A stretch of 64,000 bases of DNA from Bombardia bombarda (lineage: Eukaryota; Ascomycota; Sordariomycetes; Sordariales; Lasiosphaeriaceae), in the NCBI GenBank assembly GCA_030512295.1, contig JAULSR010000013.1:237680-301679 (forward strand), written 5' to 3'. A program made the translations under genes and the position numbers. The notes under the pieces are model-generated. The model did not search any database. It saw only the letters and a program-made list of their open reading frames with translations, and was not told where the DNA came from. Of this stretch, positions 43,523-55,715 are shown piece after piece. The stretch's first letter is position 1. The number at the start of each line of letters is the position of its first letter.

Positions 43523-44170
43523 ATCTAGTAAATAGCATACCTTTTTTGGAGGTATCTGCATTGCCCCTATTTCTGACTGTTTAACGTTACCTCAAACTGT
43601 CGCAATCAAGTTCTTTGATCTTTGTGCCCCAAAAAAACAACTGGAGGTGACCTGCCAGGGTTACAGCGGACATGGAACAACCAGAACACCAAGGTCCCAC
43701 AGGCCCTTGGAGCTTGGACATGCTGTGATCCACCCTCAAGCCACACCCCCCCCCACTGGAAAGTGACTAGGGCGGGCTTTTTGGTGGCGGTGTGCTTCAG
43801 GGACTGGGTTCACCGCTACTCGGCTTGACCTTCCGGGGGCTGGGATGTTGCTCGAGTTGACATTGAAAGGGGCAATCAATCAACGACGCGCCCATCATTT
43901 CCCGCTCCAAAGATATCGCAAAAGGTGTCAGGGGCGATCGATGCATTCGTACCTTACCTTAATCATTAACCCCCCACGAACTGCATCCATCTGCATCCGT
44001 CCCGTCCCGTCCTTTGCTGCAGTCAGCGGGCGCTTGGCAATTGAAACAGTGCGCCATTTAAAGTGCCAGCCAGCCAGCCAGCCAGGCACCTACCTACCCG
44101 AAGGTTAAGGTAGAATCCTAAGGGAGAAAGAATACCTTACCCAACCCAGCTGTACTCGACTCCCTCGAGT
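43523..44170. other. Intergenic, no gene recognised
   Basis: A short CAGC repeat (GCCAGCCAGCCAGCCAGCCAGG, about 44065-44086) and an ACCTACCTACC motif lie just upstream of the next gene. Nothing else is seen. Confidence 0.5.
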
Positions 44171-46181
44171 ATGGCTCTGATTCCCGACTTTGGCACATGG
44201 CTGCTCCGCTCCGTCCGCCGCGACAACTTCTCCGACAGTCCCGTTTCCATTGTCGAGCGGCTCAACTCGCTGCCCCGTCCCCTGCGCAATGCCGCCGACA
44301 AGGATACGCTCGTCGGCGCAGTGCTTGCACTCGGCCCCAGTTTGCAGCTTGCCCTCCACTTGCTGCTCGAGCTGCTGCCCCAGGATGAGTCTTGGGAGCG
44401 CTTGGGCGAGGTCATCATCCCGACCCTGGGTCAACTGCAAAAGTCCCTGAACCTTACTCTAACCTCGTTTGAGAAGCGTGGGGTTGTTGCACTGCTCCAG
44501 GAAGAACATGCAACCCTCCTCGACGACTCCGAGACCCTGTCGGTCGAGACCATGGTAGAGTCCGAGACCGACCAACATCAACATGAACCCCAAGAACACA
44601 TGAAGCCAGTGCAGCCAATGTCTTCCAACACCGGATATCGCCCAATAACCCCAAAGCCCTCTTCCACCCTCAAAGACCTGGAAGATGCATCCACGCCAAT
44701 CCCCGTCAAGAGGCCAGTCTCAACCATCGTTGAGGCTTCAGAAAATCAAAATGAGATTGCTGGTCCACAAAGCCACATGTATCTGGCAACGACACCCGAG
44801 CAACGACAACCACAACAACAGCAACCAGCTGAGCCTGCCGCCTCCTGTGGAGCAACGCCAAAAGCCCAAAAGCAGCTGGACTCCCCAATGGAGAGATTCC
44901 CAATTCTGCCCGTGGGCAAGGAAAGACGGCTTGAACCGGCTCTTGTCATGGTAGCTAATGCACGCTTATCTAACCAGTTCCAAGAGAGGAACCCAGATCC
45001 GGCTGCTGACCTGGCCTTGATGAAGGAGTTACGTGCCGAGATGCGTGTTAACGCCGCCATCCAAGTGGCCGTGGACTCTCTTGAGTTTGCCGAGGGCCAG
45101 CTCAAGATTGTCAAACAAGTGAATCGGCTTCATGGAAGTAGTGAGTCATGTGCCATACCTCCTCCATTGCCTAACCTTCTGCTGCCAGCTCTGTATCTGA
45201 CATGCAGCTAGGCTTTGAACTACTACACAAACACTTTTATGAGGGCTACAATCGCATTCTGTTCCGCGCTCTTGAGCTCGAGCGGCGCGAGTTTGGCTCT
45301 CCACCCTTCAATGATGAGAGGGAAGGAGAAGCACGTCGACATGAAGCAGCAGCAGCAACTTCACTAACAACAGAATCCAAAGAGGTCAATGCCACTCTGC
45401 AATCACGACCGCTGCAAACACTCCACATGAACGGACACGCACCAGCATCGGAACCGAAGCGCGTTGTCACAGTCTCCTTCGAGAACAACATAAGCATTCC
45501 TCCATTGCCGCCACTGTCGCAGCAACCGATGACTGCCCCTGCAGTGAACAAGACCAACCCACCCTGTAATTCCGAGTCTAGACCCCCCCTGGGTTGACCC
45601 GGCGGAACACCGTGCAGGGCATTTGTGAAGAAGGTACGCAGCAGCATCCTGTCTGGGAGTCCCTATGGGTTGGAACTGACTCGGGTCCGTGTGTCACAGA
45701 GAAAAGGACGTCCATGACCAAACCCCAGTTTAAGCGCCGGCTGTCCCTGGCAGAAGAGCTCGCCTTAGTAGGCGAGGACAGCGAAGAGGATTCATGCTGG
45801 GAAGGATCACGTCGTGATGATGAAAGCGACGCAGGAAGTCGCAGAATCGGTGATCATGACGAGTCTGAAAGTTCTGCAATAGATAGCGAGAGCGAGGAAG
45901 ACGATGATGACGAAAGTGACGGTGACGAGATAAGACAGGCAGCAGGCCAGAACAATGGCCACGGGAGCAGCGAAGACGAAGACGAGAGCGAAGACGATGA
46001 CGGCGACGACACAGACGACAGCGACCGTCAGACTACTCAGACAAAACTGTCCTTTAAGCCCAGTACCGAGACAACCTTACCCCTGTCACAAGGCCGAGGA
46101 GTATCAACAACTGGAAGAATCTCGGAATCGAGATGCAGCGTGGCAAGACCGCCAGTTTCGAGGATACCAGTCGCCAAATAG
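44171..46181 (+). CDS. Unrecognised protein with acidic tail; probable frameshift in C7 run
   Basis: Exons 44171-45140 and 45212-45633 plus 45700-46181 fit splice signals, but the frame is broken. Exon 2 stops at 45595-45597, just after seven C residues (45583-45589). One extra C would let it read 'TRRNTVQGICEE' across a 66-base GTACGC...CACAG intron with a CTGAC branch into the acidic exon 3. The N-terminal ~110 residues are helical and Leu-rich ('WLLRSVRRDNFSDSPVSIVERLNSLPRPLRNAADKD'). The middle is low complexity (Gln/Pro/Thr). A second helical block spans 'LMKELRAEMRVNAAIQVAVDSLEFAEGQLKIVKQVN' to 'ELLHKHFYEGYNRILFRALELERREFG'. Exon 3 has long Glu/Asp/Ser runs and a Lys/Arg-rich 'QFKRRLSLAEELALVGEDSEED'. 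No family is recognised. Either the gene is disrupted or the base count of the C run is wrong. Confidence 0.55.
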
Positions 46182-46446
46182 AGCCTGTTGTGGAGTTTTT
46201 TACTTGGTGACACATATGAGGTAGGCGTGTGCCCTCTTTACATGTATATAGAAATTCAACAAACTCCATGAATTACCGGGGACGCGATTATAAACACAGC
46301 TGATGGTGACAAGAATTGACAATATCATTTAGAAACACAACCCAAATCAATACAATCTACCTATTTCCTTGCTCGCCAGCCGTCATTAACCGCTGCTCCA
46401 ATATCTTCACCTCCACTTCTGATATGTCACATCATTTCCGACCAAC

Positions 46447-47546
46447 TTAATAATCGTAAAACACAAGAGCTCTTGCCTCGATACTCTCGCGAGCGTAGTT
46501 GCTCTCCTCGCTGGGGTCGACAAAGGCTGAGTGTGGCACGCGGCGGGCCACGCCCGGCTCCTCCTTGGAGTCGAAGCACTTGATCAAGGTCACCTCATCA
46601 GGGCGCTGTGCGTACTTGAAGTACCACTTGTGCGCAGGGTTCGGCTTCACGGTGAAGGTCTCGCCGTTGCGATTCGGATAGATGAGTGGTTGCCCGACAA
46701 GGTCGGACTCGGGGACTGAGAAAGCGTCGGCAATGCCAAGCGGATCCTTGTAGATGGTCTTGATGGGGCGCCAGACCTGCGGGAATTGGTCAGCTCATAA
46801 TTGGAAATTAGCGGGGGAGGGTCTAAGACGGACGTTGATGATTTGGAACCGCTTCTGCAGCAGCTGCTCTGCCTCGTCAGGCAGATGGAACGGCACGCGA
46901 CTGACGGAGGCTGTGTACGACTGGTCGATGTGCACGCGGCGGACGGGCCCACGAAGGGCCGCGTCGGGTGTGCGTTGGTCCTTGGGCTGCCGGCGGATTG
47001 TGTGGTCAAAGATGAAGACGCGGACAGCACCAGTTCTGTAACAAGACATGTGTAAGCTCAGAGCACAGCTACTTTACAAACAACACAGAAAGAACATACG
47101 CATCCTTCAAAAGCTGCTCAGTCTCGGGGTAGTACTCAGCCTTGATCTTGTCATCGTCGGCAAAGTCCTTCTCCTTGCTTTCATGGTGGTAGATTTGGAA
47201 ACCGTTGCCGTCCAAGGTGTACCTGTCCTCGTCGCCGCTGATGTCTGACACAATCACGTCCAGCGGTGCAGTAGGTCGCTCGTACGTCTCTATCTTTCTG
47301 TTGAGTGCAACCGAGTCAGGATTAGCACGCGCCGTAGACACACGGGCTTGGCGTTCTGTCCGGTTTGGTTTACGTTTACACATACCCAACGATGTTCGGC
47401 GGAGGAGGAGATCCATCCTCGGGCTCCAGGTAGTAGTACAGGGTAGTTTGGACATTGTGCTTGGTCGACTTTTCCTCATTGCGATAGGGCTCCACCCGCT
47501 CGCCAATGGCAGGGGCGACAGGGTTTGCAACATCGGCGGTGGCCAT
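46447..47546 (-). CDS. GA4-desaturase/AsaB-like (CmcJ-type) oxygenase
   Basis: Four exons, 47546-47386, 47297-47100, 47035-46834 and 46776-46447, give 296 residues. The family is recognised from 'QTTLYYYLEPEDGSPP' at the N-terminus, 'ETYERPTAPLDVIVSDISGDEDRYTLDGNGFQIYHHESKEKDF', 'VFIFDHTIRR', 'GPVRRVHIDQSY' (with an H-x-D metal-ligand motif), 'VWRPI...DPLGIADAFSV' and 'HKWYFKYAQRPDEVTLIKCFDSKEEPGVARRVPHSAF'. Relatives include fungal hydroxylase/desaturase AsaB and gibberellin GA4 desaturase, 2-oxoglutarate/Fe(II)-type enzymes, and the CmcJ-type methoxylation subunit. The third intron uses an unusual GTCCGT donor but has a CTGAC branch site and the frame closes. It probably acts in secondary metabolism, but no cluster core enzyme lies in the window. 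Confidence 0.88.
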
Positions 47547-48583
47547 GATGGTGGTGAATGCAGATGAGGTACTAAGGGTAGTGGATTATGTTCTCAATGT
47601 TAGCTTGTGATCAAGGTAAAAGGGAATGCTGTGAGCTTCAAATGCCCCAATTTCTGTCAACGTCAAGTGAAACAAAGGGTTTCTTTATATGATGTAAGAG
47701 CCAGGCCGCACCACGCTTAGACTGCCCCTATTGTCTTGGAATTGCGGGGTTGAAGCTCAATGCTGTATTTGTCAGTTGGGCGCTGATTACTATTAACGAA
47801 GATTGCCGGAATCACGCAATCGGTGACGCAAGACGTCGTGTGTCGTAGCTGTGTTCCGACGGGACCAATAGATGGGCCGATCAATAACGGTAGTTCCCGT
47901 CTTTCATATACACCATTAGAAATCAACTGGCCTTTTGGTTGGACCAGCAACATATTTCAGCATCGCGACGACGAATGGGGACTTTTTTTGTGAGACGTGC
48001 ATGCATGCACGACGACATGATGTCGAGGGGGTTCCTCGGGCCACGATTACAAACTGTATTACTGGGTCATCATGGACAGGGAACGAATTGCACAAACCAG
48101 TATCAGCCAGTGGGATCAAGAGCGGTGAAGCGTGTAAAGCCATTTGGTGGAGAGCTTCAGGTTTCGTGGCATTTATGAGAAAGAAACTGGACTGTCTCCG
48201 CCATTCTTGATCAAGTTTGGCTATGATCCGAGATGGGTATCAAGTTCAAGTCATGTCTAGGGATAAGTGAAAGATAAACTAGATACAACGCAGACAGTAC
48301 AAAGCAAAGCCTTTGGTGCTCCTTGACATCTCATCAGTCTTCTGGCAATTACTAAACATGAATTAGCTGTTCTACCTTTACGGGAGTATCTAGTCTAATA
48401 TATGTTGTTACGCCAAGAACCGGATATAAATCAAGAGTATTCAGGCGTCTACAGATACGCCTAACAACTGTCCAAACAATGTCTAACCATCTGTCCAATA
48501 CCATGAAATAACAGCAACGCCTTAGTCACTGGTCAAATGTCTAACTTCTGCTCTCTGGATCTAGTTCGCTTGACATTCATGAA
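47547..48583. other. Intergenic, no gene recognised
   Basis: This lies between the AsaB-like promoter and the 3' end of the permease gene. Frames are short and nothing structural is seen. Confidence 0.5.
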
Positions 48584-50474
48584 TCATTTAGCATCCAGTG
48601 GTACATGAACCAGCTTCGTGATGGTTGTTCCATCACCCAAGACATCCGTGGCCTCCTCCAGTTTATACCCTCTCCACTTGGGGATAAGTATGGTGAAAAA
48701 TAGCCAGTATAGCACTCCAAACAGAAGGATCGATATGCCAACTAGCGCATATGTGACCCTGAAGAGATGCTGGCTTCCGTCCTCCCCTTTCTGGGGAACA
48801 AACGGAGCTGCAATCAATGCCAAGCTCAGCACAATCCTGAACCACACTGCTGGCAGGAAGGCCTTGTAAGGCCGACTGAGATCAGGCCGCGTCCGCCGCA
48901 GCCATATCAGACCAACAGATGTAGCTACGACAAAGAACTGACCTGGGTATCCCTCCACTTCCAGAATGAACGAGTAGATATTCTTGGCCGGGATACACAT
49001 GACCACCACCGAAGGGATATAATGCACGATCAGACCACCTAGGGGCGCGCCAAAGGGACGAGACGAGGACAAGAAGTCGCCATAGGGGAGAAAGCCTTGG
49101 CGAGCAATTTCTTGGTTCAGTCGTGCCTAGACTGTGCATCAGCAACTGTTTGCAACTGTAGATTATGATGCACAGAGTCAAAACGAAGAGATTTGAGCAG
49201 GAACAGCTCACCAGTGCAAAAGTCACAACCATGACGTTCCCAGCGGCCGACGTCGCGACAGCTAGAGGAAGCAGCACCCTCCCCACCGTGGGGCCAAAGG
49301 TCCTCTCAAAGAAGAGGGCGGCAATCAGCTCCCCGCTCTCCTTGATATCTTCCAGCGGGACCACTAGGAAATATGCCACATTGATGAGGAAGTATAGCAG
49401 ACAAGCTGTAACCAGTCCGGTTGTGGCTGCTGACTTTAGAGTCCTCACGGGGTCCTTGACCTCGTTCAGAACGTTATTCACATTCTGCAAGCCGGCGTAC
49501 GAATAAAAGACCTTGAACAGTGCCGTCGATATGATGCCCCAGTTCCAGACAGAGCCTTCCCAAATGCCGTCCCAGGTGGTTGGGAATTCGACAGGGCTCG
49601 GCCCGTCATGGCGACTCCCAACATGGCCCTCCTTCCCGTGGTTATTGTAGCCAGACACCACGACGACGGCAGAAGTGCCCACCATGAACAGCACCAAGCC
49701 AATCTTGACCCAGCCAAGCACGTTCTGGATCAGGATGCCAGTGCGCAGGAAGCAGCCGTGTATGATAGTGATGACGGTCATGAGGCTGACGGCGAGCAGC
49801 TTGACTCGGATGGGGTTCTCTGCGGGGGCGCTGCCAAGGGCGTAAAGCAGGTACTCGCCAAAGACGATGCAGTTGCTGGCAGTGAAGCCGAGAAGGATTG
49901 CATTGACGGCGACGAGGGTCGAGGCCAGGAAGCGTGGATATCGGTAGGTGAATTCCAGGTAGACCTTGTCACCTGCGAATTGTTCCATCTCAACTTGCGT
50001 CAGCTTCAATCGGGACATGAGCCCATAGGGCAGGCACCTTGAAGTCTAGAGGTAAAACTGACCACCAGATCGCGGAAGCATGCAGCCATATTCGAGTGAC
50101 ACCGCCAGGCCGCACCAGCTGATCAAGGCGCCAGCAACCCACAGCAGGAGACTCAAGCCGATGCTGCCCACAGAGCTAACAATGGCTCCCGGGGTTGCGA
50201 AGATGCCACTGCCAATGACACGCGAGATGATTATGATGTAGGCGCTGCTCCAGCCCAGGTTGCGCCCCAGGACCGCCGTCTCGGGCAGCACATCATCCTC
50301 GACCGACCGCCCAACTACACCAGTTTCTCCAATCTCGCTCGCTGTCGAGGTCGTCGAGTCGGACGATTTTCGGATGCTTTGGTAGGTCTGCACATTGCTG
50401 TCACTTGGGTCTGTGGCGCGAGGTACCAACAAGGGCGAATTGACGCCCGAGGCCTCACCGTTTCGGTCGTGCAT
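48584..50474 (-). CDS. Amino-acid permease, methionine permease (Mup1)-like
   Basis: Three exons, 50474-50063, 49972-49212 and 49126-48584, encode 571 residues. About 70 cytoplasmic residues come first, then roughly 12 membrane helices. 'ISRVIGSGIFATPGAI' is the helix-1 substrate-binding bend of APC/LAT-family transporters. 'SWCGLAVSLEYGCMLPRSGGDKVYLEFTYRYP' across intron 1 and 'FYSYAGLQNVNNVLNEVKDPVRTLKSAATTGL' in helix 6-7 match fungal high-affinity methionine permeases. Upstream Ser/Thr-rich segments could be sites for starvation-controlled endocytosis. It is expected to import methionine or related amino acids at the plasma membrane; exact substrate not proven. Confidence 0.9.
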
Positions 50475-52260
50475 GTCGGTCTGGTCGGCTTGGTCGGTTT
50501 ATCGCGCTATTGTTGATGTGTTCTCAGGGTGTTGCTCTTGTCGAGACAATACTGTTGTCGCTGTCGATGCTTGTACTTGACTCTAGGTTTGATCATTTCA
50601 GGGACAGCATGATCGCGCAACTTTGGGGTGGCTCGCAAATGACTGCATATAGACGAATGGTATCATGTTGAATGTGAGGTGATGCGTGTAATCTCGCCCT
50701 CTCACATCAAGAGGTCCGTAGAATCCGAGCTGGATTTGTCAGGCGTTTTGCGTGCGGCGCAGACGGAGATGAGAACGCGTGAGGGAGAACCCCGTCGCAC
50801 CTCATCTTGCGCGCGTCTGGCATGCAATGACGTGCTGCACCTCGGTCCCCTTTTTGCACCGTGCCCGCCTGTTGTCTAGGGCTGCCCTAGGCTCTAGTGC
50901 ATTGCAGATCGCCCATGTGCTCGTGCGTGTGTGTGTGCACCCTCGGGTGAATTACTCACCATGAGCTACATATATAAGGTGCCTACCTTCAAGTTAGGTG
51001 CGTAGGTAACCTACAAAGCTGTAACCCTGCCGTTCTTCATACTTTGGATACTTTGTCTTTTTGTTGTCGTTTGGCTTTGTGTACTTCTCATACTTGTGAT
51101 TAGGTATATATACAGGGAAGAGAAGTAACAAGTGTCATGAAGTGCAACCGTGGGTTCAAATCAAATCACAGTCTTGTTAAACAGTCAAAGGCCTTTGTTC
51201 CAGGACCGCGTCAATATTAACGGCTAAGGCTGACAACAAACGCCACCCACGAGGATTGTCTACCATGTTCATGTTGGTGACCACCGCTAAATATTTTGCT
51301 CCCTGTCCATCGACGGTTCTTAAGAGCAAGCTCCCAGCCTGAAGCTTGGCATGTTGTTAACGGGGTTATTGCCTAAGCCCGATCTCCGTAAACGACATCA
51401 TAGAACCCCGGAAGCACGCCATCACTTGAACCAGTTAAAAGCTTGTGAAAGCTCCCAAGCTTACATGCCCAAGACTTTGAACTTTGACTGCAGCAGGATC
51501 TTTTCCCAAATTCTGCTACTTACTGTGGATGAATCCTCAACAGCGCGCATGTGCATAAACATCCCCCACGCTTGAAAGCCGTGAAGCGCTGGCCCGTCCC
51601 ACCACGTACACAACGTGGCCAGCAAAGCTGGACATGTAGACCTAGTAAAACGTGACCGCCATTGATGTCATTAATGGTGTAGGTAGTATACAAGCCTCGT
51701 TGGGCTGAGAAAATATGCTTTTATATTACCCACCAAATTCGAGCTCTCCAACCAGCTCTTGCGTAGCAGCCTATGTTTCGTGGTGCTGTCGATATACGGA
51801 ACTGATGCGTGTGGCCATAGTTGCTTTCAAACTCGATGCATCTCGAGTCACACCGCCAACAGTGCAAGGGACGCATGGAATGGCGCCATCGATAAGATAA
51901 CGCGAGACAAACTTCAGTCCACTAGGTTTCCTGTTATCAAACTATTGCAGTTAATAGTTGGAAGCAGCGAACCTTGGCGTCGACTTGTGGCAGAACAACG
52001 TTCACAAAATCGCGAATACACCAACCACAGCACCAATGAAGCGAGATAAGCCAAGACCTAGAGTGGGAGCGCAGGCTAATGGGTTTCTTGGCTGCCGTCG
52101 TCATGGTACTTATATGCACCTTAAATGGTCCCATGAGTCGTCATTTATGTCAAGTTTCACAGAGCTTCTAGACTAATCAGACACCGCTTGACACACCCAG
52201 CCATTGTTTTGCTACCGCTTTGCTGATATTCAGGATACAACGTGAGACACACCTGACACA
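50475..52260. other. Long intergenic region between divergent transporters
   Basis: About 1.8 kb between two plasma-membrane transporter genes transcribed away from each other. No gene or RNA is recognised. Confidence 0.5.
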
Positions 52261-54061
52261 ATGTTAATGTCCGTATCTGGCATGCAGGAGAAGGGTGACA
52301 ACACAGGTAGTCGCCACGCGACAACATTACATCCTCCAGTCCCAGACGATAAAGGAGCAGCCACATCGCCATCGCTCGGTGCGTCAAATGAGAGCCTCGC
52401 GAATGAGAACGGTAACCAGAGCAGCGATAGCGGCTATGGCTCGTCGGCTGAGCACATTTTCAACGATGCCACAGTGGCAGAATACTGGCGTAATGTGTAC
52501 GACAAGGCTAGCTACGAGAATCGGCACCGCTTTGACCCCGAATTCAAGTGGGCAGCCGACGAAGAGCGCAAACTGGTGAAGAAAATCGATTTTCGCATCA
52601 TGTTTTGGGCGTGGGTCATGTTCTGCGCGCTGGACATCCACAGAAGAAACATCAACCGAGCCATATCTGATGGGATGCTAGAGGAACTCGGTACCTCACA
52701 CTCATGTCCCCAAAATATGCTCGATGAGGCAATACTACCGGGCTAGTGGGCTGACTGAACTCTTTTTGCCAGGCATGACTACCGACGACTTCAACACAGG
52801 TCAGACGATCTTCCTAGCCGTCTTCCTCGCTGCAGAGCTACCCAGCGGACTCATATCCAAGAAGGTTGGCGCCGACCGCTGGATCCCCTTCATCATGTGT
52901 TCATGGTCTATTGTCTCGCTCTCGCAAGCTTTCATCACCTCTAGGACGCACTTCTTCGTCATCAAAGCCCTGCTTGGGGCGCTGATGGGCGGCTTCATTC
53001 CCGACATCGTGCTCTGGTTGACATATTTCTACAAGTCCAACGAGCTGCCGACGCGTCTGTCCTGGTTCTGGACTGCCCTGAGCAGCGTCAATATATTTGG
53101 CTCCCTGCTGGCTGCCGGCGTGCTTACCATGCGGGGCATCAACGGCTGGTCGGGGTGGCAGTGGCTGTTCCTAATCGAGGGCTTGCTCACCCTGCTGGTC
53201 GGCCTATTCTCCTGGGGGCTGATGCCGCCAGGACCGTGCCAGACGCGCAACTGGTTCCGCGGCAGGGATGGCTGGTTTAGCGAGCGAGATGAGATGATCA
53301 TGGTCAATCGCTTGCTGCGCGATGACCCCAGCAAGGGAGACATGAACAACCGCCAGGCCGTCAACTTCAGAGGCTTCCTCATGGCCCTCAAGGACTGGGA
53401 GATGTGGCCGCTATATCTCATTGGCCTGACTGCATATGTCCCACCAGGCCCGCCCAGCACCTATCTGTCATACATTCTCCGCCAGATTGGATTCTCCGTC
53501 TTTAATGCCAACTTGTTGGCTATTCCCTCGCAGTTCATGTTCGCCGTCAACCTGCTGATCATAACCTGGGTGTCGAAAAAGGTTGGCGAGCGGTCCATCA
53601 TGTCCTCCATCTCCAATCTGTGGATATTCCCCTGGCTGGTAGCATTGGTCACCCTGCCGGCGAGCTCTCCATGGGTGCGATACGCTTTGTTGACGGGGAT
53701 CCTGTCATACCCATACTGTCATGCCATCCTCGTGGCATGGAACGCGAAGAACAGCAATGCGGTGCGCACACGCGCCATCTCGGCCGCCCTGTACAACATG
53801 ACGGTGCAGAGCGGGAATATCATCACGGCCAATATTTACAGAGATGCCGACAAGCCATTGTATATTCGGGGGAATAAGATCTTGTTAGCTCTTTGTTGCT
53901 TTAACATTGTCATGTTCTATGCCGTCAAGGCCTTCTACATGTGGAGAAACAAGGTCAGGGAGAGACGGTGGAATGCATTGTCAGCGCAGGAGAAGGATGA
54001 CTATATCCTGGACACTACAGACGAGGGACAGAAAAGATGGGATTTCAGGTTTGCGCATTAG
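52261..54061 (+). CDS. MFS transporter, allantoate permease (Dal5/Tna1) family
   Basis: Two exons, 52261-52690 and 52773-54061, encode 572 residues; the splice joins '...MLEELG' to 'MTTDDFNTGQT'. The family pattern is clear: 'FWAWVMFCALDIHRRNINRAISDGMLEELG', 'AELPSGLISKKVGADRWIPFIMCSWSIVSLSQAF', 'FLIEGLLTLLVGLFSW' and 'SERDEMIMVNRLLRDDPSKGDMNNRQ'. Helix 1 usually ends in a 'DRxNxxxA' motif; here it reads 'HRRNINRA', a change in a normally acidic position. Relatives take up allantoate, nicotinate, pantothenate or other carboxylates with protons. The 100-residue N-terminal extension is hydrophilic. A plasma-membrane location is expected. Confidence 0.9.
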
Positions 54062-54450
54062 GCTATGCTTGGATCGCCCCCTGATGAGCTACCTAATTAC
54101 CTACCAAGGATGAATGCGATCAATGGTCTCATTAAAGAACTTTTCGGAGTGGTCTTGTTTAGTCGCATGTTTGATCTGTTAGGAACATAATTCTCTATAA
54201 GTTAGCAGAAAGGGGCCATGCTCTCATGTCAATGTTCATAGGACTCAAGAACTGCAAATGGTTATAGTGACAATATATGCAGTGTTCTTGCTGCTGGCCT
54301 CTAGGGTGATAGGGGCCTCTGGTAGACCAAAGGTGCGCGCACCCTCATTGCCCATATCGGTCTGAACCAATCTGCTCTCCATGAAAGTTCGGTCACATTA
54401 GCCAGGTAATTAATCTATGTTCATGACAATGGCCATCGTCGGGGGAAAGA
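54062..54450. other. Intergenic, no gene recognised
   Basis: A short AT-rich stretch between the transporter and the SDR remnant. No feature is seen. Confidence 0.45.
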
Positions 54451-55129
54451 TGGTAATCACCCTGGATGAATGCATAACGTAATAAGCCAATCGTTCTCCA
54501 TGCCCATTTTGATCACGGCCACATTAGCCAGGGCCTTGAATCCGGCGTAGCTAATATTAGGATATGGTAGCCAGGCATCTCGTTCAGACTACCGCCTGCG
54601 GCACTGATGAAGGCGAATCTGACTGGGGCAACGGCCTTGCGTAGCAATGGCAGGGTAGCCTGGTACAGGAGGATGACAGAGAAGGCATTGACCTGCAGCA
54701 CCTCTTCGAATTCCTCAAGCGGCAGATTCTCTATCGTGATCATCTTGACCATTCCAGCACTAGAGATAACGACGTCGATGTGGTCGACCCCCTGCCCCTC
54801 GAGGACTTTTACCGCCTGGAACGGATCAGTTCTTGATGCTGAGTTAATCTTAGCTAGCAGCACCTGAGTCTTGTCACCCCGTGGTGCTGAGAGCAAACCC
54901 TGCGCCCCCTCAATGTTGCGCACAGCCGCGATCACGATGTTGTTAGCCTGCGCGACATAGAGATCAAATAGCCCACGGCCAATGCCTAAGTACCGCGATT
55001 AACACTTGATGTTGAAGAATAATGGATTTGACGTATGTTCCAGTCGTTGCTGCACAATCCACATGCGGGATAGGAGGGTCATGACGTACCACGATTCACC
55101 CCGGTGATGAGATAAGTCTCGCCTGACAT
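54451..55129 (-). pseudogene. Broken short-chain dehydrogenase (ketoreductase-like)
   Basis: Exon 1 from the ATG at 55129 gives 'SGETYLITGVNRG'. After an intron (GTACGT ... CTTAG) comes 'IGRGLFDLYVAQANNIVIAAVRN', completing the TGxxxGIG cofactor motif. 'VDHIDVVISSAGM' (NAG equivalent) and 'VNAFSVILLYQATLPLL' follow. The frame then breaks near 54550-54575: the catalytic YxxxK ('YAGFK') and 'MENDWLITLCIHPG' lie one base out of frame. The next codon, expected to be the Trp of 'HPGW', is TGA. The family is that of norsolorinic-acid ketoreductase-like SDRs in fungi. One indel and one G-to-A-type nonsense change, with the C-terminus unrecognisable, make this a pseudogene. Confidence 0.78.
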
Positions 55130-55715
55130 GGCATCAAGACAGTTTTGACAAATAGGATAGAGTGGTAGACTAAGAAAGACTTTAGTTCGTCCAGGTGCCA
55201 AAAATTCAAGGTAAAAACTCCACGCTATTGTAGATTCAATATGTAATGTTGGGTTGGAGGCGTTCCTATCGGTTTGGCAGTGGCATACATCGCGTTGAGG
55301 AATATCCTTCAGATCTAACTGTTCAAAAGACTAAAAATAGATTTGTAATCATTAATGGCGAGGAGCTGAGTCGCTTTGAAATCACAGCTCCCTACCTACA
55401 TCGGATACTTAAGAGCGAGGGGTCAGGGGTAAGGGGAGCGAGGCGAGCCAACAGGTAGATTTAGGTCAAGCAGGCGGGACGTTATCAGTCATCAAAGCAT
55501 CGGGCATGTCCTCACGTCCTTTATCTGGTTATGGTCCGACATGAAAACGAGCATCTGCACCACTTCAGTCGTAGTTCACCCCTGTGAAAAAGGCCATGTC
55601 TATCCAGAATTTCAGCATGTAACGCGAGCATGGTGAGGCCCGAAATAATACCGTATACAAGTATGCGGTAACCGCTAAACAGCCACCAGCACGGCGGACA
55701 ACGTCCACAGAACCT
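55130..55715. other. Intergenic, no gene recognised
   Basis: This lies between the SDR remnant and the 3' end of the second HET gene. Nothing is seen. Confidence 0.45.
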
